A DNA stretch of 64,000 bases from Strigamia acuminata (taxonomy: Eukaryota > Arthropoda > Chilopoda > Geophilomorpha > Linotaeniidae), in the NCBI GenBank assembly GCA_949358305.1, contig OX442315.1, positions 34,126,427 to 34,190,426 on the forward strand, written 5' to 3'. The notes below the pieces were generated by a model that made no database searches, was not told where the DNA came from, and saw nothing but the letters and a program-made list of their open reading frames with translations. This document shows positions 33,970 through 47,297 of this stretch, piece by piece (within the stretch, counting starts at the first letter, position 1; every line of letters begins with the position of its first letter). Made by a program: the position numbers and the translations under genes.

Positions 33970-34947
33970 GCAGTTACGGTATTGGCGATGCAAAGGTGAT
34001 GGCAACAGTGCCTGCGACATATCTACAAAACAAAACCAAAAAATATGCAATTATTATTTAGCATAAAATCAATAAAGAATTTATAGATCTCTTTATAAAA
34101 TTTATTTATGAACTTATAAACTCGAACATGTATCAATAAACTTATAATTGGCAATGCAGTTGTTTTCATTTCTTGATTTACACATCAAAGAAGAAGAAAC
34201 AAATCAACCGGCAGCCATCTTGTACAGACGACAACAAAATATTAAATCAACTCGGATGATCGAATTAACATCGCATTTGTGCAGATACGATATTAAACAT
34301 CGCAAGTTAACTCCAAGATTATCCTTTCTCCCATTGGCCGAGCCATTTTACTGGTGTAGTGATACAAAAAAATAGACCCAAACGCCACTTCCACTTCCAT
34401 CACAATTTCATTGGTTATTGGCTGTATTTCAGTATTCACATTATTTATTTCAATGCCTATCGATTTTTACTTCTTCAATATCAATAAATGTAAATGCTGA
34501 TTAAAATCAATGATTTATGATAGCAGAAACTGGCGCCAATTATTGCCTTTTTTAGTTAGATAAAAAGCTAATAAATTAACTTCCGCACTTTGATATATTG
34601 TTCACATGTAATGCAGCAATAAACATAAAGAAAAGAGACATCTCCCTGGATTGGTGTTTATTTAACTTACATAATATCCCTCTACCGTCAAACTTGAAAA
34701 TAGACCAGACTCCTGACCCTAAGTAAGAAAAATCTCACTTCCTACTACATTTGGTCCTCAGCTCTTCGTGAAAGTTAAGCTGCTGCTCTAACTGGTAAAG
34801 TTTGTACCAAAAGTAAGGTAGCAATTGTCACAGAAAATTGTGTTATCAGCTGCTACCTTACTTTCAATTTCAGTTTCTCCTCATTTAATAACTCCCTTTC
34901 AGTTTGTAGCTAAATCTGCGAAGAGTCACCGACAACAACCGTCTCCA

Positions 34948-36311
34948 AGATGGGTTATTACAGTTAAGTTGCAGAATTTCAATTTAAATTTACAATTCTG
35001 ATTAATTCCTTTCTTTAATGAATTAACAGGAAGGCCTTACTATCTCACAATGTCAGGTAAGATCAAATTTTTGCCTTCTTCATTGTCAAGGAAAGAAAAA
35101 AGAGACCTTAATTTGGATCTAGTCCAACTGACTCACTGTTTGCATGTTTATTTTAGGCAAACCCTATTTGAGTCTGAGGCCATATACATCCGACTATAAA
35201 AAAGAATATCTACTCGATTATCCAAAGTACCAAACTAAAGATTGGTACTTAAACAGCTGGCCCCGTCCTTCTGACGACTACCTCTACTGGATGCGCCCCG
35301 GTTCAACACGTTATCCAAGATACTTCCCCGTCTACGAATGGTGTAAGTATTCGGACAAAGCAACCCCAGGGCTGGACTGGGAACAAATTTATTTCCGGGA
35401 AATCTGGGTGTCCGGGCCACAATTAATGAAGTCGGGACAGCCACAGCAGGCCGCGACAGACCACAGCGGCCATGGGCCACCGGGCAACTCCTGGTAGCCC
35501 GCCGGGCCAGTCCAGCACTGGGCTGGACTGGGTACAAATTTAGTACTGGGAAATCTGGATGGGTCGGGCCACCGGGCCGGTCCAGCACTGAGCAACCCCA
35601 TTCTATCAAACGTCTGACAAAGTGGCAACTGTTGTCGTCTAAGAAGAAGAAGAAAAATTTTTAAATAAAAAAACTTTTTCAAAATTCCTATACAAGAATA
35701 ATTGATTTCTTTAAATGCAAAAAATCAAGCAATTGGGAATTTTCCCGGTACAAAAGAATTTGAGTCATTTTAAATTAAACTTCAAACATGGCTGTGGAAT
35801 TTTGCTCTTGGGTTGTGTATGTAGGTGGAAACCAGCTCCATCTATTTTTGAAGTTACTGGAAGAGATAAGCAATGTATTTACATAAGCAAATGTTTGTTT
35901 TACAAGATTTTGGATTGCATAATTCCAGCAAATTTAAGCCACATTGAACAGTGGTTGAAATTCATTGGAGTTTATCACCTAAAAAAAAAAACATTTAGAA
36001 TTAATTAAAAACTTAATAAAGAGGATATTTTTCTCTTGCAGGCCCATCTCACAGTTACAAGTATGAAAGGGAAATGAAGCACAATGTTAACTACGATCCA
36101 ATTTCCTCCTACTCTTATCCTGATTACCACGATTACCGCAGTTACCACGGCTGGTATGATTACGACTACCTTTTACCACGAGCAAGAAGTTCAATATATA
36201 AATCAGGTATATTTAAAAGCAATAAAAAATAAAAAATAAAAAAATGTTGAAAATTCTGATTGTCTATTTGAATAAACAGAGCCGTATTATCTGAGATCAT
36301 ACGCTTATTAG
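34948..36311 (+). CDS. Tyrosine-rich small protein B (tandem paralogue 2)
   Basis: Five coding exons, all phase 1: 34948-34960, 35030-35056, 35157-35342, 36042-36206 and 36280-36311, giving 140 residues. It starts MGYYRRPYYLTMSGKPYLSL. The central block WPRPSDDYLYWMRPGSTRYP-RYFPVYEW is clearly homologous to protein A, with the same following donor (TGG|T/A-GTAAG). The tail is Tyr/Asp/His-rich (SYSYPDYHDYRSYHGWYDYD) and ends LRSYAY. The shared exon phases and block show tandem duplication. The reading frame that runs past 35342 into the intron is a hAT-element artefact. Cellular role unknown; same myofilin-like speculation as for A. Confidence 0.75.
35367..35590. mobile_element. hAT-type MITE with perfect 8-bp target duplication
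   Basis: The ends are CAGGGCTGGACTGG (left) and ...CCAGTCCAGCACTG-type (right: GGTCCAGCACTG), flanked on both sides by AGCAACCC (35359-35366 and 35591-35598). An 8-bp duplication with CAG...CTG termini is the hAT signature. Internally it appears to be two nested or tandem copies (second start near 35516). Sits in the intron of protein B. Confidence 0.9.
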
Positions 36312-37819
36312 ACGTGGCACATCTAATGAGAAATGTGGGAAGATTTGGAGAATGAACCACATTTGCATACGTTAAGTGTCAAAATCGCAACATCTCGATT
36401 CAACTTTTTGGTCACTAACACGCCAAAAACTTCGCTTTTATTTAAGTTAAAAACGCTTTAAATTTGTAATCTTTAGTTTCATCTGAAAATTATTGTGATT
36501 ATTCATATTTGTAAAATTTTTTAGGCACTTGAATAAATTATACCTTTGCTCTTTTTATTTTCATTTTTGCACTATTATTATTTTTATTATTATCTGGCAA
36601 ATGACTCCATTTTATTATCACATGATTTTGTACTACTCGTGACGCTCTTGTACAATTTATACACTTGTTATGTGTTTGTTATTTAATGTTTTACAGCAAC
36701 AAATTAGAGTAATAACTTTCCTTGTCGCAATTCCTTTAAAATTAGATCGTCATTAATAAAATTGAACTAAATATACATTACCTTGTACTTTCAATACTAT
36801 TGTTACCAGCCCAAGGTCGGGAAGGATAACTTTATCAGGAATGTTCGTAGAGACGTAGACTTAGTGACGACTCAACATACTTTGCTGATTCTGATTATAA
36901 ATAACAGTTCGTTTACTTCTGGTAAGTTTGAAAATCAAATTCTGGATTGCTCGGCCGCCATTTTGGCGATTGCAGCGCCGTACTGAATTTTAGAGACAAA
37001 ATATAAAATAAATCGACAATCTTTTTTTTTTTTTAAATTCTAAAACTTTTATCCACACAAAAATTGTACAATATTTTTTTTTAAAAATTTTTTTCACCTG
37101 GGTGTTAATCGAGAAGCTTTAATATAAAAAAAAGTAAAATACATAAATACATAAATTTATTAATTTTATCAGCCATATTATTAATTTATTATCTAAGCAT
37201 TAAACCAAAAAGTGAATTATCTTATTCCAAAAGAACAAAAAATCACTTTTCTATTTAAATTTATCGTAGAACTTTTAATAAATTTACAAAATGTATAACT
37301 TGCACATAAATACTCATCACAACACTTAAAAATCTACTGCTGGCTTATAAATGCAACATGAATTACTGCATTATTTACAATATTAACTAATTAAAAAAAA
37401 TAAAAACAATGTTTGATCTTATTTTCAAGCAAATTCAAACACTTTAGCCACAACCCTAACTGAGATAATGTGCACAACTATGCACAAACATTTACTGAAT
37501 CTCCTTAAACAGCAACAAAAAAAAAATTTAATTTTTCAAAAAATTAACAACAAAAACTAAAAAAAACAAACAAAACTAAAAACCATTTACTTGGAAGACA
37601 GTGTAAATTACAGCCTCAAGTAATATTAAAACTATTCTTTTTATTTTTGTTCCGCTCTGTACGTCGTACTTTGCAATACTATTTTGTTTTTGTTTCATAC
37701 ACTGAGCTGCACAGTTGAACATTACATACAAATTTTCTTGTTTTTTAAATATATTACAATAGTGTTTAAATTGTATACTTTCAAACACACCACAAATAAA
37801 ACTAAGACACATCATTTGT
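36312..37819. other. Convergent 3' intergenic region
   Basis: 3' flanks of protein B (+) and RAPGEF1 (-), very A+T-rich. No coding feature; minus-strand words such as ATGGCGGCCGAGCAATCC at about 36965 lead quickly to a stop. Confidence 0.4.
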
Positions 37820-40800
37820 TTACATGAGATCCAACTTCTTCTTCCCGCCACGAGGTTTAATGGATTCTGATATCTGCCACATGGATTCTTCGCATAAATA
37901 ATCGTCAAAATTGTTAAAGAACGCGATAATCTTGTCGCTTCTCTTAAAATGGTAATTGCTAAAAAAAATTGAATTAGTTGCAGTTCCAAAATGACTATTG
38001 ACTATTTTACCATTTTTTAAAACGCCGCATGTTGTCCAAAATATTAAACTGTTGCCACCGCTTTGAGAAATTGACTATGGGATCGCCCAACCAATCGTTG
38101 TTACCAATGTGCACGAAAGTGAGATCTTGTAAAATCAGACCTCTGAAAATAGATAATTTTTAAAATTATTTATTATTTATTATTATTTCTTATTAATTAT
38201 TTATTTTTCTTTACATGTAAGGTATGCATGGCGGCTCCGTTTCGGCTAAAGCTTGGCGATAGGCTCTAAACGACGACGAACTGTCGATTAATTCGCAGTA
38301 CTCCTTCAAACCCTGAATGAAAATAGAAAGCGGCACGAAATTAGTGAAATGTCGAAGAGAAATGTAAAATCGTTTCGTTTACTTCGGTGATATGCCTTTG
38401 CCACTCCAAGCGTCTAATCGGCGCGGAGTCCAGTGCGGATAAAATTGCCAAATATGAATTAAAATTGTTCAGTTTTCGTAGGTGTTTCATTATTTTGATG
38501 AATTTCACTACATATTTCTCCCTATCTTTGGCATCGTCTTGGTCTAAAATACGAGATCGTGCCCTGGAAAAAACAATTTGTGTTAATGCTAGAAATAATT
38601 TCACGCTTCGGACATTCCATACCAATAAGACATTTTGTTAAAATGTTCAGTGAAAGTCGTTAAATTTGGACTTAATTCCTCAGATTGTTCACGAGCCCAA
38701 ATCAAGACTTCAGGAATCTGGAGAGAAACATAAAAAAAAATTATATAGTCAATTATAAAATTAAAAAATAAACTTTTTAGCCCAAAAAATACTTTTTAGC
38801 ACAAAAAATAGACTTTTTAGCCCAAAAAATAGACTTTTTAGCTCAAAAAATAGACTTTTTAACCCAAAAAATACTTTTTAACCCAAAAAATAGACTTTTT
38901 AGCTCAAAAAATAGACTTTTTAGCTCAAAAAATAGACTTTTTAACCCAAAAAATACTTTTTAGCACAAAAAATAAACTTTTTAGCACAAAAAATAAACTT
39001 TTTAGCCCAAAAATAGACTTTTTAGCTCAAAAAATAGACTTTTTAACCCAAAAAATAGACTTTTTAGCTCAAAAAATAGACTTTTTAGCTCAAAAAATAG
39101 ACTTTTTAACCCAAAAAATACTTTTTAGCACAAAAAATAAACTTTTTAGCCCAAAAATAGACTTTTTATAAGCAAAAATGCCAATTGAAATACAAAATGC
39201 ATTGTTTAAACAAAAAATGGGGTTTTTTTAAGACTCCCAGATCCCATACCTCAATTTTCTGAAATAAATCAGCATCCAATAAAGTCATTTGTTCAGCTAG
39301 CTGCTCAGATTTAAAATCCAATAAAATAGATTGCCTGTGGAATTAATTTTTATTTAAAAATGACAAACACTTCAAACAAAAAACACGTGTATAAAATTAA
39401 TTACCTAGTGGTCACACCAAACGACGAAAGTAAAACTACAGTATTAGCATTGGCTCTTCTCCTCGCTTCACATTTCTCTAATATCTTCTTCCGCAGTGCT
39501 CTCGCGAGCATCAAATCGCCATTACACAACAACTGATAAACAAAGTCCATCAAAGTCTGAAGAAGAATCTCTTCAACGTCATTGACACTGAAAATAACAA
39601 TTTAATAAATGATTTTGGGTTAAATAATTTTTTTTTATTGTTTCTATACCAAATATCGTCCACGACACGAACCAAAAGCGAAAAGGCATTTCTCGCCGCT
39701 CGTTGCCTCGTTATATCGGACGTTATACTAAATTTATTGTACCGATATAACAATTTCTTAACCAATTCTAACGGTGTAATAAATGTCCTGTAGGTGGTTA
39801 AAAATGCTTCTTGATACATAAAATCTACGAATTAAAAAAAAAATCTTAGTATACTTCAAAAAATTACAATTTTCATGCATTAAGGAGCGAACAATTTCGA
39901 ATTCAATCGTTTAGAAAAGAAACCTTTAACTGTCAAAAACAAACCTGGAGATTTGCAGTTTTGTGACCGATCTTCAGCGCCCCCAAGTAAGCAGCAAAGA
40001 AAGATTATAAGTTTATATTTTTTAAAAATAATAATATAGTACAAAATTTAGACATTTAAGGAAAAGAAATTGTAGTTTTCATGCACTTTTTTATGGAAAA
40101 AATGAATTTTTAGATAAAAAAATAAACCACAAGTTTTAAAAATGCATTTCTTAGCCACAAATGCACTTTCTTTAAACACAAAAATGCATTTTTCGACAGA
40201 AATATATTTTTAGACACAATATATTTAAATCAAACTAAACTAACCGTTCTTATTGACTTTCGATGCCCGAACAATCAACGCATCAATGGTGCCTCCCCGA
40301 ATATCCGGTCCTTCTTCACCCTATTCATATTCAAACCCAAATTATACAAAAATAATTACCATCAAATAATTAGTATCAAAATTTACCGATTTCTTATGAA
40401 TTAAGTATTTATCAACAATAATCTCATCCAACGGACTGCATTCAGAATCCTCCTCCACTTCACTTCGAATTTTACTGTCTGGTCTGGAATCAACCGCATG
40501 ATTCAAAAGCATATTCACTTGTCTGTAAAATAAATAATTTAATAATTTAAATTAAATTAAATTAAAATATAAATTATTATCTATCTCTCGGATTCACCTC
40601 CCCTTGTCCTCATTCGTAGCTGATTTCTCCTTAACATCAGCACTAGGCGGCGGTGAAGAATTCGTTGACGAAGTGCTCAAGCGTGGTTTGCTAGATGCAA
40701 CACTTCCCTAAATTAAATAAAATAAATAAATAAATAAAATAAATAAAATAAAATAAAAATAAAATAAAATAAAATAGATATTTTATCGATTAAGAGCCGC

Positions 40801-43800
40801 GGCTCTTATTCAAAACTGCCATTTTTGTCAGCAATTACAATTTTGGTTTTTCGTTTGTAACTAACGAAGTCTGAACGTCAGGAACGAACCGTACTTTCAT
40901 CGTTCGTGAAGTTAAATACGGAAACAATAGCGTACTTTTGCAAAAATACGCTATTCTTGGTGTCTCAGCCGCGGCTACAATTCGAGAGCAACTCTTAATC
41001 GGTAAAATAGGGTATTTAAATTGAATAAAAGTTTATAAATACGCGGTTGCGTTTGGGAGGCAATGCCGGTGGCAGGATTTCGCTTTCTTCGGAGAAGACG
41101 CTACTGGTTTTGTAGCTGCCACTGTCATAGCCACTGCTTAGATGTTCGTCCGAGCTCGACCTGATGCAACTGTTGACCACCGTCATTGATCGAAGGTTCA
41201 GCGAGGATATTTCGGACTGCTGCTGTCGCCACTGAGCTTGCAAAAGGTTGTACGTGTGAAACGAATGGCGGAAAAATTCATTCGTGTTTGGTTCCGAATA
41301 ATCTCCAAACATCTGCATGTACGCCATAACTAAAAAAAATTAATAAATAAACAGATAATTCTTAGAATTTGAATTATTTCGTGAAAGGGATTAAAGAAAA
41401 AATATTATTTTTAAAATTTTTCAACATCAGTATGAAGAGAGTTATTCATAGAGAAATTTTTGTGAGTAATTAGATTACAAAGGTTGATAATAACCAGTTA
41501 GATCGAGAAGCTTTAAGTTCATTATTTATCAAAATAGAGACGAAATTGGAAAACTTAAAAGCCAATTTTGTTGATTGCTGTAGCGTCAATCCATTGGGTA
41601 CTTCAAATTATTAAATTAATTCTTTTAAAACTACTTAACACGAATGAGTCACAATGCATTTCGCAGTAAAATAATGCATTTCGCGATAAAATAATGCATT
41701 TCGCGATAAAATAATGCATTTCGCGATAAAATAATGCATTTCGCGATAAAATAATGCATTTTGCAGTGAAATAATGCAATTTTCGGTGAAAAAATGCATT
41801 ATCCGGCAAAACAAAATGCATTTTCATAGGAAAAAATGCATTTTCGTATGCATTTTCCTACGAAAATATGTATTTGCATTTGAAAAAATGCCTTTTCAGA
41901 CCAAAAAATTGCATTTTCAAGTAAAAAAATCATTTTCAGGCTTAAAAATTCCATTTTCAGACACTTTGTACACGCATCATGACCAAGGAAACCCGTTAGA
42001 ACAGGGGGGAGCAAAGCATTTGCTTCCTTGACCCTCTTAATCTGTCCCTGCTTTTGAACGAGCATAAAGTTAAAAAACGTAAAATACGCACTATGTTTTT
42101 TCTTGAGAGGCAGCGGTGGTGGTTGCCCCTCCTCATGAAACTGTTTATGCGACTCCAAATGTTTGAGACAATAATTCTGCATCTCAGTTTTATGCCTCAA
42201 CGGCACCGGACTCGGCGACTCCACAGCCCCGTGCTCCTCTTCGCTCGAATCCACCACCAGCAGCAACTCGGGCAAGTTGTCGTACTGCGACGGAGTCCTC
42301 CTCAAATTCTTCTTCTTCGGCGGAATGGCCGGCGGTGGCGGCAACGAGCAACAAACACCTTCCAACGACGCGCTGTTCGAGCACACAACGCTCTCCGACA
42401 CCGTCGTGTGGCGCGTGGCCGTCACGGACGACTTCCACGTCCTGCTGGCAAAGTGATTCGAGCTCGCCAGCACCTCGCTCGAAGTCGTCTTCTCCTCGGA
42501 CCGACACGAAAACTCTTCCAATTTCATTTGCACTTGGTTCAACTCGTCGCCCGTCTTCCCCAACCCCTCGAACACCGGCGAAGTGGTCCACACCTGCGAC
42601 GAAAACTGCGAATCCAGCAGCGCCGCGCACGCCGTCCGCCGCGTGCCGGCGAGCAGATCGTCCGCCGACTTATTCAAAACCGAGTCCAAACTCGTGGCGG
42701 ACACGTTCATCGGCGACGCGCTGTCGGGCGACGACCCGAACGAGCTTCCCCAGTCCGACAAATTCGCGTCCAACGAGTTGCTGTTGCCGTCGCAACCGTT
42801 TTTCGTCCACGAGAAGTGATTGCTGTGCGCACTAAAACTGTTCGCAAACTGAACGACGTGCGGCGACGAGGCCAGCGGCGACACGCTTCCGTTCCAAATG
42901 GCCGGCGTCGAACTGAGCGACTCGCTGTGCGAGTGCGTCGCCTTGCGTTTGGGTGGCAGCGGCGGGATCACGTCGAGCATGTTGCCGGCCGACGGACACC
43001 GGCCGTGCAGCCACGTGGAGCTGTGGTTGGTCGGCAAGGGCGGCTTGGGCGGCGGCGCCGAGTCGAGCGTGTCGCCGTCGCCGTTGTAAGGTGCGGAGAT
43101 AAGCTGGAGGTCATCGACTGTGAAGGACGTTTGCTCGAGGATTTCTCTCTCGCGTGGCGTGAGTGGGATGTCTGGTAATGACGTTCTTTTGGGACTGCAA
43201 TTAAGGAAATTAATTAAATTAGTTCGCCAAGGTCGAAAGGAAGGTTAAATTCGAGTTTTACCTGTCGGATTTCAATCCGCACACGCCGTTGTGGATGCCG
43301 TTGCTTGTTTTCGATTCTTTGTTGTGGCGTTTCTCCTCGGCGAGCTGAATTAAAATCTACAAAGAAATGGAAATCAATTATAAATTCGATTCGATGCAGA
43401 ATTGGATTTTCCACCTTGATGGCTTCGTGAACCCCTTTGACTACTTCGGCCACGTTTTCCTTATTGTGACTTTGGTTGCCGTACAATAAAACGTTGTCGG
43501 CCCATTTAATCAGATTTGCTAGGCTTTGATGCACTTGGTTGGTTGTTGATAATAGTAAAGAACTACTGCAAAAAGAAATGTAATTTATTTGAAATAAAAA
43601 AGCAGCGAGCAATGACAATTAAATGAAAGAAATGATTTATACCTTTGTTCATTGACCATATCGTTCTTGAGCAATGTTTGTATAGCCAAAATGTTTTCCA
43701 GCACAATGGTTGCAGATCCAGGCAGCATTTCCAAGGTGTCCTTATCAACAACATCTTGAAAATATCGGAGTGCAAACTGAACATCTTTTTGCAACTGAAG

Positions 43801-46800
43801 AACATCCTTCAATCAACAACAAAAACAATAAATCAAATGTTTAATAATATTGCTACATATTCATGTTAAATACAAATATCTGCCCCATAACACCTTGTTG
43901 TAGTTCACCGACACACAAACATTCAAGTTGCGACTTTTAGAGATAGAAACTTCAAACATCGCAGCCGTGCATAACTTAGTTCGCGTGTCTATACTCTAGT
44001 TGCAGTCAAAAAGGCACATTAGACTCTATAGTCCCATTGGTCGAGCCAGTTTACTACTAACTCCAGACTGATTACTACTACTAGGAAAAGTAGTTTTGAT
44101 TTTTATTTATTGTTGTGCTTGTTATAACTAGTTTAGTTAATATTATTTTGATTTTTCTTATTAAAAAATGTTATTTCCATCATTAAAATGAAGTTTTACG
44201 AATATAAAAATGTCAAACTCATGTTTGTTATGTTTATTGGTTACTATGTCTGGAAAGTAAACAATTTTGAATTTTTGGCAATCGATTACAATGTCTGTAC
44301 ATTGTAATTTTTCCACCTTGTACACCTTTGCTGGACTTACGAACAATTCGACTTGCGAATACTTTCTCGGAATGGAATTCGTTGGTGTATGGGTGACTTA
44401 CTGTAATATCCTGAGTGATTTCAAATATTTATTCAATGAAGATACTTTTCTATAAGGTACATACATAAGAAGTGAGACAGCAGTGACATCTTTTCTATTT
44501 TGAATGTCAATCCCCTATGTATGGCTCCATAAGTCTAAAGTAAGCTTCTTTCATGTGCCTCTCCCTCACCTATAAATACACACCTCCAAGGTTTCTCTCG
44601 ATGGTCTTTCAGATCAGATAAGTAGAAAATGTCAACCTAAAAAAAACTCTTGTCACAACAGTCAACTGTTTTTTTTATTTTTATTTATTATTTCTCCACC
44701 TACAATCTAATTTCTAGCTTATAAATCCATTAAATACACAAAATTCCCAGAAAAGTCACTGAACTTTAGCATTTCAAAGAAATATCACCAACAAAAGACA
44801 TTCAGCTGAAATGTAATGTTGATTTTGTGTGTAGGAAGCATGAAGAAAGCTGCTGCATCCATTTAATTAGGACAAACTTATTGCAGAATGAGAGCAAGTC
44901 CACATCCTTTTACTTTTAACAAGATTAAACCTTCAGGTTACTATTGTTTTTCTGCTTGTGACAAACATGATACTTTGTTGTACTCAATTACATGTCTGTC
45001 AAGTTATTCCTTTCATTAAATATAATCTGCCTCTTTAACATGAGAAAGAATAAAAACATATCAAATGACTATGTGTCACCATGGTTTAACTTTCAGTTTA
45101 TCTTACTTGAACTGATTCATAAAGTTGCAGTTTTAATCATCAAAGGAGTGGTCAAAAACAAAACTCTAAACTTAAGTCCACAAATGTTTTTAAAGTGTAC
45201 ACTACTTTGTTGGGTGATTTTTATTGACTTGTTCACACCTCATCAATGGGTCGTTTGATTTATCCAAAGCAATAAAAGATAATTGGGACCAACAACTATT
45301 TTGGTGCTTCTTGAATTTCTCAAATTAAATGCTGTGTGGCAATTACTTTAAAAGAGTAAAATGTTGTTTTTGTAAATTAATTATAAAGTGATAAAAATTT
45401 AATAACATCTTGCAAAATTTTAATTATATGATATTGAATGGTAAATTAATGTTTTTTTAATTTCTGAATCTGTTTAATGATTTAGAAATGCAGAAAACTT
45501 CAATTTTTATCAATAAATAAAAAACCTGCTACAGCAAACTTGTTATTCTATGCTAATTCCAATGTGTGCAACATCAAGGATTAGCCTAAGCCATGTAACT
45601 TGTCACAATTGGTCAAAACACATCTTAAACCCTGCAATAAGCTTTACGAGCAAACATTTCCCCTCTTGACAGCCATTTTCCGTTTACAAATTCAAGAAAT
45701 GTAAATAAAACCAGAAGGACTTCCATATCACAATCGATCGGAGTTCTAATCAAAGTCCAATACTTGTCACTATTAATAACAATAAATAAAAAAAAACATA
45801 TCTTTTGACGTCACAGAAATGACTACAATCTGTACCCGGAATCTTAGTGCTTAATTCAAACTACGCATTTCCTGCAAGTGCAAAAGAAAATACCCAGTAA
45901 AGAATTCTGTGTGTTGTAACTGTTTGTAACAATGTGAGAGAGAGGTGCATTTGAGTCACACACGACCCTACATCGATTCCTTAATTAATTCTGCAATGAA
46001 TTTTACGACAAGTAAACACAGCTTTTCCTTTGAATATCTGCAGCAACAGATTTCGCTGTCATAAAACTTCCCAGCATGTAAATCAAGCGCAGTGGACATT
46101 AAATTCAAGCTTCAACAAAATTGTAAATCTAATTTACCTCTTAAGAAAAAAAAAACAAAAAAAAAAACTTATCAGAATCTTTTAAATTCCTCATTCACCC
46201 TTAAAACAAAATAGATTAGAAACCGTTCCCATCAAATGCAGGAAACCCTTAATCATTCTCATTACCACCACCATTTTCCTCCTCTTATATTAATTATTTT
46301 CTCAAATATGAATATTTAAGGCCTAAAACGCTAGTTTACATGGAGAATTTTAAGCCTTTTTCAACCGGAAAAATTTGATTTGTAAGCTACACTCGAAACT
46401 CTTTATAACGAATCGCGATATAACGAATTATCGACATAACGAATACCTAAAAATGGCTGGTTTGGTTGACTAGCAATAGAACACCATGTAAAAAAATTTC
46501 GATATAACGAATTCTCGTTATAACGAATCGATTTTTCCGGTCCTTGCGATTCGCTATAAAGAGTTTTGACTGTAATAAAATCAATTCAAACCAATTTCTC
46601 CTCTCAATTGAATATTCAGCATACTTTCTCATTCCGCCTGACGACTTGAGTTTCCTGATTCGTATGTAGGCCGCCATTTTTATCTTTGGACCGCGGCGAC
46701 GGTTTCGTAGGCGAAGACGAGCGCGCTGACGGACTTCGCATTTGTGTAATTTTTTCCAGCAGATCCTCCTTAAACGACCGTGCTCGTTGTGCCAGCCGTC

Positions 46801-47297
46801 CACCCTTTGACCGGGACGACGAATCTACATCGAAATAAACAAAAAGTTAAAAAATATGAATAAAAATTACTCCGAAACTCAAATTTCCCTTTTTCCCCAT
46901 TCGCAATAAAAAGGAAATAAAATTATAAATAAACTTCGCTGAACCTCCTCACAAACATCCTCGTATAAATACCAAAAATACCGAGAATTTTTCTCCAATT
47001 TAATCCCAAATTCTCAGACGGAGATTTTCCGGCATCGCAACTACGTTGAGTATCGGTCTTTGATTAGCTGACAACACGGATACGCGCAAGACAAAACAAA
47101 CAACTCAAATCGATCATTTCCCCGCACATTTCCTCGAATAAACGAAGATAAAATACGAAAATCCAAACCAATTCACTAATTTATAAAACAAAACATTAAA
47201 TCTTCCATTTTTCCGCACGAATAAGTATCGTCCTTCGACCAGCGAACTCCAAAACACGAAAAATTTTACCTCTAATTTGCGCGGCCGGAGACACCAT
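37820..47297 (-). CDS. RAPGEF1: Rap guanine nucleotide exchange factor 1 (C3G)
   Basis: CDC25-type exchange factor that activates Rap1 downstream of Crk adaptors. Exons (minus): 47270-47297, 46625-46824, 43643-43806, 43415-43565, 43262-43356, 42092-43194, 41043-41329, 40598-40707, 40387-40522, 40245-40320, 39650-39824, 39405-39587, 39250-39334, 38623-38717, 38383-38563, 38215-38312, 38011-38142 and 37820-37958; 1145 residues with this first exon, and the total closes in frame. Domains: N-terminal helical region (LEMLPGSATIVLENILAIQ, HQSLANLIKWADNVLLYG); several proline-rich Crk-SH3 sites (PPPKPPLP, PPLPPKRK, PPPAIPPKKK, PPPLPLKKK, PPALPPKRNR); MAYMQMFGDYSEP; REM domain (EAFLTTYRTFITPLELVKKL); catalytic CDC25 domain (IPEVLIWAREQSEELSPNLT, LRKLNNFNSYLAILSALDSA, LILQDLTFVHIGNNDW, NFSKRWQQFNILD). 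Alternative first exons at about 56971-57007, 58735-58804 and 60116-60158 are likely. Confidence 0.94.
38766..39170. repeat. 22-bp minisatellite in RAPGEF1 intron
   Basis: About 18 copies of CCCAAAAAATAGACTTTTTAG-type units (variants with CTC or CAC), lying between exons 38623-38717 and 39250-39334. Confidence 0.95.
40775..41014. mobile_element. MITE-like TIR element, 240 bp (GCCGCGGCTCTTATT family, copy 2)
   Basis: Same ends and interior words as the 5633-5895 element (GATTAAGAGCCGCGGCTCTT ... CTCTTAATCGGTAAAATAGGG), bounded by TA. It sits 28 bp downstream of the RAPGEF1 donor at 41042. Confidence 0.8.
41650..41960. repeat. 20-bp minisatellite with ATGCATTTCGCGATA core
   Basis: Six to seven clean copies of AATGCATTTCGCGATAAAAT, then decaying copies with TGCATTTTC. 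In the RAPGEF1 intron between exons 41043-41329 and 42092-43194; it extends that exon's open frame artefactually. Confidence 0.9.
46388..46574. mobile_element. pogo/Tigger-like MITE, copy 2
   Basis: 187 bp, TA-bounded, with ACTCGAAACTCTTTATAACG at one end and the inverse TATAAAGAGTTTTGACTGTA at the other. In the RAPGEF1 intron, 50 bp from exon 46625-46824. Confidence 0.8.

Noticed and set aside
35235-35682. Minus-strand frames containing PAGPARRATRSC-like residues
   Set aside because: They are read through the hAT MITE and antisense to protein B exon 3.
42054-43178. 374-codon plus-strand frame rich in Arg/Gln/Val
   Set aside because: It is the antisense shadow of the GC-rich RAPGEF1 exon 42092-43194, which is confirmed by C3G motifs on the minus strand.
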